Part shown: in pieces, positions 23,329 to 33,615 of the stretch | Numbering within the stretch: the first letter of the stretch is position 1 | How the letters are laid out: each line of letters starts with the position of its first letter | Assembly (NCBI GenBank): GCA_025200525.1 | Contig: CM045762.1 | Span: 129,383,679-129,447,678, forward strand | Length of the DNA stretch: 64,000 bases | Source of the DNA: Camellia lanceoleosa | Taxonomy: Eukaryota > Streptophyta > Magnoliopsida > Ericales > Theaceae | Direction: 5' to 3' | The notes under the pieces: generated by a model | The model's database searches: none | Told to the model about the DNA's origin: nothing | What the model saw: only the letters and a program-made list of their open reading frames with translations | Program-made: the position numbers and the translations under genes

Positions 23329-24199
23329 GGCAGATAGCACCGCCTCAAATGTTTTTGCTTTGTTTTCTTTTTATTAGTAGTTATAGCACATTGTACAGCG
23401 TTAGGCAGTTTTATTTTCCTTAAAACTTGTACCCTATTGTAAAAAGAAAACATGATGGAATGAAAAACGACTTTTTGTTCAAAAAGTGTTGCATTTGTAT
23501 TCTAAGCATCGCATCGCATCATTTGCACAAAAATGAGATTGATGGAAATTAAACACTTGTGTATTGCCGAGTCAGGTAGTGAACCAACGTAACAAACAAA
23601 ACAACCTAAAGAACAATTCGATAAACGAATTATAACAACTCGATAAGCAACGAGCAACAACTCAATAAACAAATCGCAACAACTCAATAATCAAAGAGCA
23701 ACAACTCGATATTCAAAGAGCAATAACTCGATAAGTAAAACTTAATAACTCGATAAGCAAATGCATATTGGGCAAACAAAGCAATCGGATGCATCAGAAA
23801 TAGAAGTAAACTCAGACCTTCAACACTCTCAGCACATAGGAAGGCTAGGAACTCTTTGCTGGAGACTAGAAGTGGCTGCAAACCACTTTTTGCTCATTGC
23901 CGACCAGCTAAAATAACTTGCCGACCACTTTTATGGTCTGCAGACCAGAAAAAGTGGTCGGCCGACCAATGTGGCTGGGGACCTCCAGATTTTTGCCATA
24001 TGTCCTCTAAACAGTGCCTTATCCTCCATAAAGGTTCCAGCTTCGTGGTTCCTTCATTCTAACTCAGTTTCTCCTCCAAATGGAAGCATTTCTTGTCCAA
24101 AATCTCATAAATTGGATTGCTACCTTGGATGGCTAAGAAAAACTGAATTTCCGGGGCTTCGGAATAAATGCACTATTCACGCTGAGGCACACCTCGCTA
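23329..24199 (+). other. Intergenic between the two antisense genes
   Basis: Follows the PMD stop. At 23,595-23,765 there is a small tandem repeat (AACAACTCGATAAGCAA, about eight units). At 23,870-23,970 there are GTGGTCGGCCGACCA-type words like those in LTR promoters. No coding frame of note. Probably the 3' end of the PMD transcript and the promoter of the DUF7745-like gene. Confidence 0.45.
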
Positions 24200-24722
24200 C
24201 GTTTTCCGTTCCTCCATGCCGTGGCAGGGTGTTGGAATCCAGTAACCCACGTTTTTAGCTTTGGCGAACAAGAGATGTGTCCTACTTTCGAAGACTTCCA
24301 AGCTTTGATGGAGTCTGAGCGCATTGAAGAGATCGTGCCCCAATTCCGCTTCGGGCACATCCAAGCCTTAGGATGGATGTGCGGGCTCACTTTGCATGAC
24401 GCTCGGTCTTTGATTTGCGACGGAGTACTGGACATTCTGAGACTGATTCGTTGATTTTTTGATGTTGGTGACCGCGACGATCATCATTGGAAGGTTTTCG
24501 GCGACATGCGCTTTGCTTGTGCATGTTGTCCTATTTCTTGCTTGCCCCAGGCTTCGGAGGGTCTAGCGTCCGTTTGATCGAGGTTGCCTAAGGCTTAAAA
24601 GAGGGCAAAAGCTGCATTGCCATGACTCTATCTGAGACATTGATGGGTTTGGATGCTTTCCATCGCTGAGAGACGACTAAATTCGCGGGGAGTCCACTAC
24701 TGCTGCAGGTAATATTTCCCTC
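24200..24722 (+). pseudogene. Antisense DUF7745-like ORF, N-terminal part
   Basis: Plus-strand reading NPVTHVFSFGEQEMCPTFED, then FQALMESERIEEI, ending in a stop near 24,454. This resembles the start of the plant TE-associated DUF7745 family (WDPxxHxFxFGxxELxPTxEE). After the stop, FDVGDRDDHHWKVFGDMRFA continues the domain in decayed form. The gene is split from its C-terminal part (28,555-29,062) by solo LTR D. It is opposite in orientation to T1 gag-pol and lies between pol and the 3' LTR, the known position of antisense ORFs in Tat elements. Family assignment is by wording only. Confidence 0.55.
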
Positions 24723-24727
24723 CCTAC
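24723..24727. repeat. TSD CCTAC, left copy
   Basis: Five bases immediately before the LTR start; identical to 28,419-28,423. Confidence 0.9.
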
Positions 24728-25001
24728 TGTAGACACCCCATTTTTGACCGTCCTCAAGACTTGGACGTCACCGTTGGAACACTCGGTGATTATCCATGTT
24801 TGTGTTCGTTTGGAGTTCTCGGAGTTCTCGGCTACGCGCCCTGCCTCAGGACCTCCGAACTTGATTGTTTTGTGTTTGGTTTTGCACCAAACACTTGTGT
24901 TTTGCCTTGGAGGGGCAGGGAATGCTTTGTGAGGCATCCCCACATACCACCGGCTGTGGCTAGAGGCCACCGGCTGGCTGGTGTTGCCACCGGCACTATT
25001 T

Positions 25002-25015
25002 TGTGCCGGTCGGCA
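25002..25015 (+). promoter_or_regulatory. Inverted GCCGGTCGGC word upstream of TATA, LTR D
   Basis: GTGCCGGTCGGCAC, preceded by three GCCACCGGC words (24,948-24,995), about 155 bp upstream of the TATA box. It is the positional equivalent of the 17,360 palindrome. Confidence 0.45.
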
Positions 25016-25170
25016 CTCTTTTTGGCAAAATTACCATTTTGCCCTGCCGACCACTTTACAGTTGTTTTTGGAGATATTTTCAGACAGCTTTCTGGTGTTT
25101 GTTTCCCTTCCATACACATGTATGGAGGGATGAGCCTTTTGGATGCCTTAACTTGTAAGCTTTGGTTGCC

Positions 25171-25177
25171 TATAAGG
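25171..25177 (+). promoter_or_regulatory. TATA box of LTR D
   Basis: TATAAGG in GCCTATAAGGAGAGG, about 440 bp into the LTR. Confidence 0.6.
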
Positions 25178-25458
25178 AGAGGCTTCTTCTCTTGGCTCAA
25201 AGGGTGGGAAGGTTACACAATCCTTAGCCATTCTTAGATAGACCAAGCTCTGGTTTTTAGGGTTAGGATAGATACACATCCTATCTCTCTCTTTTCCTTT
25301 GTGTTCTAGGTGTTTTAGTTCACATTATTGCACACAAGCACCTAGTCTTTCACCTTTTCTTGGTGTTCTCAAAGATCAGAGCTTGTTCTTGAGATTTTTG
25401 ACTGGTTTGGAGCTCAAGGAACCAACAACATCAAGCTTGGTGAAGAAGATCATCAAGG

Positions 25459-25463
25459 GTAAG
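25459..25463 (+). promoter_or_regulatory. Conserved splice-donor-like site, LTR D
   Basis: CATCAAGG|GTAAGAAAC, 288 nt after the TATA box. Full match to the plant 5' splice-site consensus. Confidence 0.5.
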
Positions 25464-25683
25464 AAACTTGCTTTATTTACCCCATTTTTGCACCTTATTT
25501 TTGCCTAGCTTAGAGTTGTTTTTGTGCTTAGTGATTAACACATAAAAGTTCTGATTTTTAACCCTCTTTATTGTTTATTAAGAGTGTTTTTGCACTTTGG
25601 GGAAGTTTGACCCCCTTTAGGCCTTGAAAAGGTCCCATTTTAGGCCATTTTGTGAGAGCTCCGAGACTTTGGTGCTTGGGCCT

Positions 25684-25721
25684 CTCCACCACTGAAATCT
25701 TGAGGGATTTCAGTGGTGGAG
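25684..25721 (+). repeat. Conserved LTR hairpin, perfect 16-bp stem, LTR D
   Basis: CTCCACCACTGAAATC pairs perfectly with GATTTCAGTGGTGGAG around a 6-nt loop TTGAGG, about 510 nt downstream of the TATA box. It is the strongest version of the hairpin also present in LTRs B and C. Confidence 0.9.
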
Positions 25722-28418
25722 ATGGTGCCATAAAGTCTCCAAAAGGAGAGGGCCACCCCCTCTCCTTGATGTCCTTGAAAAGGGTAAATTTTGGCCTCCA
25801 AAGGAGCACCATGTTTGGTTGTGTGTTGAACATGTTTGGTTTGTTTTTCATGCTTATATTGCCATGATATAACATGTTTCTAAGTTGGTTTTAGCACTCC
25901 TTGCATGTTTTGTATGGTTGCTTTGTAATGCCTTATATTGCCTTAACTTGCTCTAGGTTTGTATGCCTTCTTTCTAGCATGTTTTAGGCCTAGATCCATG
26001 AAGCTTGTATGCTTATTTTGCCATGTTTTAGCTCTGTCCATAGTCATTTGGATCAATCTTAGCATGCCTAATATAGCCCCTTTGCATTGTAGCTTGTATG
26101 CTTCAAGTAGGTGCATGTGTAGTATGCATTGATTCCATCTTTTCAATGGTTTAGAACCATTTAGGATGTTATTTCAGACCTTTTGGTATGCTTGTATGCT
26201 TGCCTTAGTTGTCTCTTTAATGCCTCAAAAGCATGTCTTGTATGCTCCCATGTTTTGGCCATTTTGCATGCCTTTGTATTTGAGTCATTTAGATGTCATC
26301 TAGGTGGTCTTTTGAGCTTAGTTTTACGTGTTAAAACTCTGATTTAGTTGCTTAAGTATTGCCATGAGTGGTTGTGCTAGGTGTGGTTCAAAGCCTCATT
26401 GGCTTGCCTTAATGCTTGGACCATTTGCATGTTTTGTTTGGTCTATCTTTGACTTGGTTTGGCACCATGCTTTGCATGATTTTCAGAGCTTTACAATGCA
26501 TGCTCATTGTCCTTGTTCGGTATCTCCAAGTGTGCTTGGGAGTTGCCATGTTTATGCCTTGGGTTTGGACCATAATACTTGCATGTGTGTGTGTGTGTTT
26601 AGTCTCCATTTCTAGGCACTTTGGCCGCTGATTTTAGGCCAATTAGGAGTAGCCTAATTCATGCTTTCGTCCACTCCATTGCTTGGCTTGTATGCCTCTT
26701 TGCTTAGGTTGCATACTTAACATGTTTTAGCTTGCATAATCCATGTTGCATGTTAGATAACATGCTTAGAGTTGCATCACATGAGCATGCATGCTTGGCC
26801 TCTTGAAGTGAAATGTGATAGAGGTTGGGCACTTTTGTGTGTTTACTTGGTTGCATGCATTTGAAATCAAAGTTGCACACTTTGTTCCTTGGGCCATCAT
26901 GCATGGAAATCGTGATTGGTGGTCCGAATCGAGGCACATGCCCTTTTGAGTCAATAACATGGTAAAAGGTGTGTATAGTGCATAAATACCTTCAATCACA
27001 TTGCCATGCATGTTGTTGTCCTCTCTGCTTTGTGAGTTGCGGAGTTCTGCGGTGTTAAGTGCGGGGCACTATTTAGTGCCGACCGGCAATCAATTGCCAG
27101 CCGATGGATGATTTTAGTGTCGGTGACCTTCTCCTTCAGCCGGTGGTGTCCTACCCAGGTGGTGATCTCCGATGCCAAGGAAGTATTTACGAAGCTTTGG
27201 TAATTTTCCGAGGAGGATAGCAGGGAAGCAGAGGCAATCCGTGCATGGCAAGGCGATTAAAGCGAGTCCCGTCTTTGCATTTAGCCCTCATCCAGGCGAC
27301 TTCTTTGTTTAATTAGATTAATTATGTTATTTAATTAATTTAGTTGATTTGTAATAATTAATTAGCTTGCGTAGTTAATTAGTTATTCAGTTTTGTATAT
27401 TCTTTCGGTCCCTCCGAGCGAGGGCAAATTGTAATAAGTGTGTGTGAGTGGGTGTATGTCTTCCAATCCCCATTTCTTTCTCCCTTTTATTTACCCGCTT
27501 ATGTTGGTAGATTAGGGCACGCTTATTTTAGCATACCTTATGCTATGCATGCGTGCATTCATGCATTTGTTTACATGCATCGAGCTCGGCACATCATGCA
27601 AACTGCATCGTACTTTCAATTCCAAATTGAATACGTGATAGTTGTTGCATCTCATGTGCCATGTTCAGGGTTAGCCGAGCCTGTCTAGATTACATCCCTG
27701 TATGCGATGCATTAGCCACTTAACATGAACTAAGACATGCATGTTTGCTAACTAGTTTATTGTTTTGGCACGGAGTACGATGTAAGTATTTTACGCTTTA
27801 GCATACCGCATGCGTGTGAATGTTGCCATGACAGTATGCTTGCCATGCGGCTAAATGCTTACATGATAAACTGTTTGAATGCCTGTGGGTGGAGGTTGGA
27901 TTGCCTAAGTTGGAACAACTCGTTGAAATCCGTATTTTAGCCTACTTGCGAGTAGCAAAATCTAACACGTTTTTCGAGACAAAGCGGATATGCAATGTTT
28001 AGTTCCAAGTTAGGCAATCTAGTTTATACTTTTGTGTTGTGCGCATCACATAGTAATTCTAGGTTAATAACCGGAATAAGAACGCATAAAGTTTTCAAAA
28101 ACGGATATCACGGTTAGTAGAGGTCGGTCTTGAACCGGCGAAAGAATGCTCATAGTGACCTTCCCGATCGTACCCAAGCTCGAGCCAAGACCACTTTGGT
28201 GATGACGGACATGTGGCCTTGACCGAGTCAGGGTTTCCTAAATTTCCCATTTTAAATATTTAGGTGGCGACTCTGTAATCTGGCAAAGCAGTCCATGTTT
28301 GGCACTACTTTTCAAAAATCTGTTTTCTCAAATGATTTGCCGGATTTGGACTCTTTGGTTCAGGTGACACAATCGAGTCCTCGAACTGTTAGATGGAAGC
28401 CCACGGGGGACGTCTACA

Positions 28419-28423
28419 CCTAC
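28419..28423. repeat. TSD CCTAC, right copy
   Basis: Identical to 24,723-24,727. Confidence 0.9.
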
Positions 28424-28554
28424 TCACATTATGTATTTCTCACATCACTCGGCCCTCAGGCTCGATTTTTCTCTCAAAACCCTTTTCTTACTTTTCTCTC
28501 CACGCACACCTCTCTATTCTTTAATCTCTCATTTTTTTATCCTTCTCCAGATAT

Positions 28555-29062
28555 GGTTGATGGATAGTTGAAGGTTGTGGACTCATGCCCAGCATATTTA
28601 ACTCGTGGCTATTTCTTCCAGCAATGTCTAGTCGACACCCCTGATAAGGGATGGTGGTGCGAATGCATGTGCAGTCTATTCGCTGTCAACATTGCTTGGC
28701 GCTGCTCCTAGCTCAATCTGCCAGTGATGAGTTATAGCATGTCTCGCCAGCCTGGGATTCAGTTGATCGACCTGACACACTGTGTCTTTTACTTCCCGTT
28801 TCGAATCCAACGTCAATTTGGACATGATCAGACTTGCCCGGAAGAAGGGATAGAGTACCTTGCTGCATTTCCAGTATGAGGCGCACAGCTAGCTTGGTAT
28901 GCCACAGTATGGAGGACGAGAAAGCTTCTAGCCGCCGCTCCCACTTTCAATTACACCCTTGCTGATGAGTGTATAGCTTGGCTCGATAAAGAGGCGCAGG
29001 TTGGGCCTACTTTGGCATCAGAGGCTTCCACAAGCTCTAGGAGGGGACGCAGGAACACCTGA
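28555..29062 (+). pseudogene. Antisense DUF7745-like ORF, C-terminal part
   Basis: Plus-strand reading with MSRQPGIQLIDLTHC, FYFPFRIQRQFGHDQ, NYTLADECIAWLDKEAQVG and a basic end SSRRGRRNT before the stop at 29,060. Stops interrupt it at several points. The FxFPxRxxRQFG block is typical of the C-terminal half of DUF7745-type TE proteins. The corresponding region of element E (about 51,975-52,400) is more decayed. Together with 24,200-24,722 it formed one antisense gene before LTR D inserted. Confidence 0.55.
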
Positions 29063-29729
29063 CTATGTCCCGAGTTTATTTGCTTTAATCAGTACTTTCA
29101 AGTTTTCTTTATGAATGTAATAAAAAGCAACTTCAATTTGTATTCAAAAGTAGGAGTGCTCTGTACTGAAATCAATGTAATTGAAGGTTGTGGGTACTGA
29201 AAATTTTCCTTTTGGTCCAAAAATAGTCTAAGTCGTAAAAAGATTAATTTGAGCAAAATCAACTTTTATTAAAACGTTTCAAAACCATTTTCAATATGGA
29301 TTACAACTAGACACGCTTGAGATCTATCGCTGAGATGTATAACCCCAGATCCAGCAACTGGAAAGTTGCCCCTAGTCTAAATAACACTGCACTGGAGATC
29401 ATAACCGAGCTCTTGAATGCAGAATAGATAAAGATGACCATCATGATTACACGGACAAAGTCGATTTGGAAGTGTTTATGGTTGGACTTCAGAATGAAGT
29501 TGCCTACGTATTCCGAAGATGGGAATCAAGCCTTACGTAGTTCGGTTCGGGTTCACTCGTGTATTAACACTCTCTTTTTGCACTCTAACTTTTGCCAAGG
29601 CCGCCCTTTCTAGGTTTTCAACCTTGCGAGCTCAGTTTTTATTATTTTAAATTTTTCATGCTCTAACTTTTGCCTAGGTCACCTTTTCGGGTTTTCGGCC
29701 TAGCGAGCCACTTAGGGATAGTATTTCTT
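29063..29729 (-). other. T1 3' region between integrase and antisense gene
   Basis: No ORF. Shared with E (52,440-53,260): GAAGTTGCCTACG and CTCTAACTTTTGCC words occur in both. It probably holds the 3' untranslated ends of both the pol transcript and the antisense transcript. Confidence 0.6.
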
Positions 29730-30172
29730 CATCTTGTCCATGTTGATCGGCTGGGAGAACTCAAGGCCATCTAGGTCCTTCAGAACGGTAGCTCCACCCG
29801 ACTAGATAGACTTGATGATGTAAGGGTCAGTCCAATTAGGTCTGAACTTGCCCCTAGGGTTGTGGATGGGAGCTCGGTTGTCTTTGAGCACTAGATCCCC
29901 CTTTGGACTTAACCTTCTTGTTGAAAGCCCTGACAATTCTTCGTTGATAACCTTGGACGCGATACAGTGCTTTCAGCCTTCTTTCATCAAAGAGCATGAG
30001 TTCTTCGAACCTGCTTTGCTGCCAGTTTGCCTCAGCTATCTGACACTCAGCCAATACCTGTAATGACGAAACCTCAACTTCGATAGGCAAAACAGCCTCC
30101 ATCCCATAAACCAAGGATTACGGCGTTGCTCCAGTAGAAGTTTGAATTGAAGTCCGGTAGCCCCAAAGAGCA
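29730..30172 (-). pseudogene. T1 integrase C-terminal part
   Basis: Minus reading WGYRTSIQTSTGATP, then LVYGMEAVLPIEVEV, FEELMLFDERRLKAL and QRRIVRAFNKKVKSKG. This is the GPY-type C-terminal region of Tat integrases. It ends near 29,730 after NMDKMKKYYP. It is cut from the N-terminal and core parts (39,338-40,151) by the Tekay insertion. The two parts plus one TSD copy read in one frame across the break, so the gene was continuous at this point when the insertion happened. Confidence 0.9.
30168..30172. repeat. TSD GAGCA, left copy
   Basis: Identical to 39,333-39,337; flanks the chromovirus. Confidence 0.95.
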
Positions 30173-32462
30173 TGTAATAACCCTCACACTGCTTTGATCA
30201 TACTCATATGCATTATGTATGATTTTACTTTGTTAAGCTTGCATTTGAATCTTGACTTGCTTTGCACTCTTGACTTGTCTTGCATGAGTGATACTTGAGT
30301 ATTATGTTCCTTTGGTGGGTGTGTTTTGCCGAGGTTATCTTGAGCCTAGTCCACCTTTGAATCCTTGTACCTAGAACCACTCTAGAACAGTTTGTCTGAC
30401 CTTCATCTTCACCTCAGCGTGTTAGCCGAAATGCTACTGTTTAGCCGAGATGTTATACACTTAGTGACTTTTGTCCCTGGGAAGGTATGACCTAGACCGA
30501 GGTGTGGCACATCCCTGGCCGAGGTGTGGCACAGCTTAGTCAAGTGTTGTCCTCCCTAGCCGATGTCTTTGTTACCCTGTTGCCGAAGTTTGTCTTTAGC
30601 CGATGTTATCGCTTGCCGAAGTCTGATTGTTAGCCGATGTCATTACTCATGGAGTCCTTGCCGCCTAGCTTGTTGAACACGCTTTGTCATAGACCTGTCT
30701 TGTCAATCTATCACTTTTGAGGAGAACCAACCAACCGCCGCACGTGTCCGAAATTTGAGTGTTAAATCGGTAACAGAGAGAGAGAAGCCCATCATTTGTT
30801 GCATTCTTGTTTTGGAGAAAAGAGAGAAGCTCTAGGAAGAGTTCTAGAGAGAGAAGGTAGATAGCAAGCTTGATCCTTGGTGTTTGATCCGTTGGGTTTG
30901 TGATTTGAGGTTAGAATCTTCACCTCCTTTTGTTGTTCTTCATGATCATCTAGTTGCATTATATGATTGAATATGTTTTGAATGTCATACTTTGATTTAA
31001 AGTTGGTTTTGGAAAGAGAATATGAACATTCATGTGTTCTTGAGGAAAAGCCATGATTTGATCCGAAAGCTTGCATTGAAATCCATGCTTTTGTGTTTGT
31101 TTCACCAAGATCTTCTAGTATGGGTGCCCAGGTCCATGTTTTCCAACTCATAGCATGAAAACCCAGATTTTTGTAAATGATAAGTCATGATCCTTGCATT
31201 CATATCTTCATGTTCTTCATGATCATGTTCTTGATGTTCTTGAGCAGAGGGAAAAACCCAGGTTTTTCCCGACTTCTTTTGCCCTTGAATGTGGCCTCGG
31301 AACCTCACCTCGGCGAAGAGGTGTGGAACCTCGGCTTAGATCTGGTTAGGTGCCCAGCATGTTTTCCGAAATAAGAAACAGTGGTTGTTTTGATTTGACT
31401 TAGTCTTGGAGCATGCCGAGATCATTTGCATGCATGTGAAACTTGTTTGAAAGTGTATTCAGCGAACTTGCCATGTATTTGTAGGACTTGGACTTGCCTT
31501 GACCCCGACGTTCGAAGAACTAGGTGAGTGGCATTCTTAATAAAGCTATGTGCAATGTTTTGATAAAAGTCTTGTTTCGCCTTGTTTTGAAAAGTATTGG
31601 TAAGCGTGAATGATTATCCCTACTTTGTATGCCAAGTGTTACATCTTGTTTTGATGACATCCTCGGGAAGTCCGTACGTGCCAGGGGACTTAAAGCATTT
31701 GTGGCACTAGTCCGTACGTGCTAGGGGACTATAAGCACTTGTAGCACAAAGTTTGGGAGCCCGTACGTGCCAGGGGACTTTAAGCATTTGTGGCACTAGT
31801 CCGTACGTGCTAGGGGACTATAAGCATTTGTAGCACATTCTTGTCTTGCCTTGCCACTGACGGTTTTACCGCGTGGGCTTGTTTGTCCGAGATGTCATCC
31901 CTTGTCTTATATTGATGTTAGTAAACACCCCTTGAAGCTTTGAAAGATTTGAAAGACAACTTGATTTATACTATGTATTGTTTTGTTAAAGACCTCAGAT
32001 ATCATTCATGAAAACCCTTTATTGTTTATGCCATTCACTGAGTATCCAAGCTCACCCTCTCTATATATATATGTAGGTGATGAGCAGGGCGGCGGAGACG
32101 CCTAGACTTGGTTGCCGATGTGTTTGCCAACGTGTTTTGCATCTTGTTTTGCAACATCTTGAAGATCATGCTTCTTAGTTAGTTCATTGTATTTTGTATT
32201 GATGGCCGAGAAGCCTTTTGGTCAAGATGAAATTTTTGTACTCGATTTGATGTATCTGAACCATTGAAAGATGTATGTCATTTCAATTGAATTAAACCTT
32301 TGCTCTCATGGACCCTTTATGTCTGATTTTATTGCTTCCGCATTTGTAAGCCCCATATGTTTACTCTGATTTGTGTGTGTGATCTTGTAAGTGGCCTTTG
32401 GTAACCTCGGGTTACTGGCCATCTCGGCGCCGACCTTCTAGGGGCGGGTTGGGGTCGTGACA
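30173..32462 (+). mobile_element. Chromovirus 5' LTR
   Basis: TGTAATAACC..GGGGTCGTGACA. Internal fourfold repeat of ~40 bp (TCCGTACGTGCCAGGGGACT and variants) at 31,671-31,835. Differences from the 3' LTR cluster at GCCGA/CCGAG words. Confidence 0.95.
31671..31835 (+). repeat. Fourfold ~40-bp repeat in 5' LTR
   Basis: Alternating CCGTACGTGCCAGGGGACT and CCGTACGTGCTAGGGGACT units, each followed by AAGCATTTGTGGCAC or AAGCACTTGTAGCAC. The 3' LTR copy is at 38,541-38,705. Confidence 0.9.
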
Positions 32463-32465
32463 GAT

Positions 32466-32480
32466 TGGTATCAGAGCACA
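32466..32480 (+). other. Primer-binding site, initiator tRNA-Met
   Basis: TGGTATCAGAGCACA, three bases after the 5' LTR end. Confidence 0.95.
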
Positions 32481-32674
32481 AGTTCCTCGTAGTACGCTAT
32501 TCACACACTTGAGTCCTAAAGAGCATAGGATTTCCTTTAGAAAGATGATAGGATTGCATCATGTTACTTGCTACTTGATAATATGTGCATTTTCTCAGCA
32601 TAACTGCTTGTTGCTTGCATGCATACTTGTTGTACATTTTGTTTTAAAGTCCCATCTTGTATACTCATAGCATT

Positions 32675-33615
32675 ATGAGGAGAGGAAGACCACCAGTTGG
32701 TAGAGATCAATCAGAAGACAGATTGGGTTGACTAGAAAGACTAGTTGAAGGTTTAACTTGGGAAATGAGACAAATAAGACAACCGAATGCTAGTGCTACG
32801 TCTACTCAGGCCGAACAGACTAATGGCCGACATGCAGTTCCGCCTCCACCACCCCCATGCCAGAGTACCCTCACGACCCAACTCTATATGGGGATGGAAC
32901 CATGACTTTGATTAAGGAGTTCAAGAAGATGAACCCACCGAGATTCCAAGGGGCATAGAACCAATGAAAGCGGCGTGGGTTTTGGGAATGGAAAGCTGTT
33001 TGAGATCTTTCCCAGCCTGAGACACTCGAAGGTGGCATTGGCGCATTTACATTAGATGATGATGCGAAGATGGTGGATGATGACACGAGAAGAAACCTGA
33101 GTTAACTTGGGCGAAATTTTTGGAACTGTTTTACGACAAGCATTTCCCCTTAGTGTCCGAGATCGCAAGATCACGAATTTCGAACTCTAACACAAGGAAA
33201 CAAGACGGTGGCGAATCTGATCGTGCTTTCACGAATTGGCGAGATATCGCCTCATATGGTCGATGATGAGTATAGGAAAGCTGGGAAGTTTGAAAGTGGA
33301 TTGCGTGGACCGATACAAGATAGAGTTAACATGCTCAACATGCCGACCTACGCTGGAGTCTTGGACAAGGCTATTCTTGCGGAAACTAACTTGGACCGAT
33401 ATCGAATCTGAGAGAACGAGAGAAAGAGGCGAGTTATGATAACCGCCGAGCTCGTTTAATGCTAAGAAGAATGCGAATGTGGGTAGCTCCAGCAATTTGA
33501 ATCAGGAAGGTAATACGAAGCCGATGTGTGCGGATGTGAAGCCGCATTCGGAGTTTGTCGTTAGGCGTCGGCTTGTTTTGAATGTGGAGAGATGGGTCAT
33601 CGTGTGAAAGATTGT
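32675..33615 (+). pseudogene. Chromovirus gag
   Basis: Starts at ATG 32,675 (MRRGRPPVGRDQ), with a stop after about 18 codons. Later pieces in other frames are EFKKMNPPRFQG, then AGKFESGLRGPIQDRVNML, both typical of Retrotrans_gag. A CCHC zinc knuckle CFECGEMGHRVKDC lies at 33,574-33,615. Gag would form the particle and bind RNA. At least five frame breaks make it non-functional as written. Confidence 0.9.

Larger units (their letters stand above)
24728..28418 (+). mobile_element. LTR D: solo giant Tat-type LTR (3.7 kb)
   Basis: Starts TGTAGACACCCC, ends GACGTCTACA, and is flanked by CCTAC duplications. The bases before it are T1 sequence, not a polypurine tract, and T1-like sequence resumes after it with no primer-binding site, so it is a solo LTR left by recombination. 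The flanks join into sequence that aligns with element E at about 51,845-51,900. Its orientation is opposite to T1. Confidence 0.92.

Noticed and set aside
24761..25237. Plus-strand 158-codon frame at the start of LTR D
   Set aside because: Lies across the LTR promoter; no equivalent frame in LTRs B, C or E and no domain.
28265..28275. TGGCGACTCTG as a primer-binding site, ending LTR D there
   Set aside because: The family end and TSD (CCTAC) place the LTR end at 28,418; the word is inside the LTR and recurs in all copies. The real site in E is at 56,621-56,635.
30792..31308. Minus-strand frames of 119 and 68 codons in the Tekay LTR
   Set aside because: Present identically in both LTRs (37,662-38,178) only because the LTRs are duplicates; no homology to known proteins and antisense to the element.
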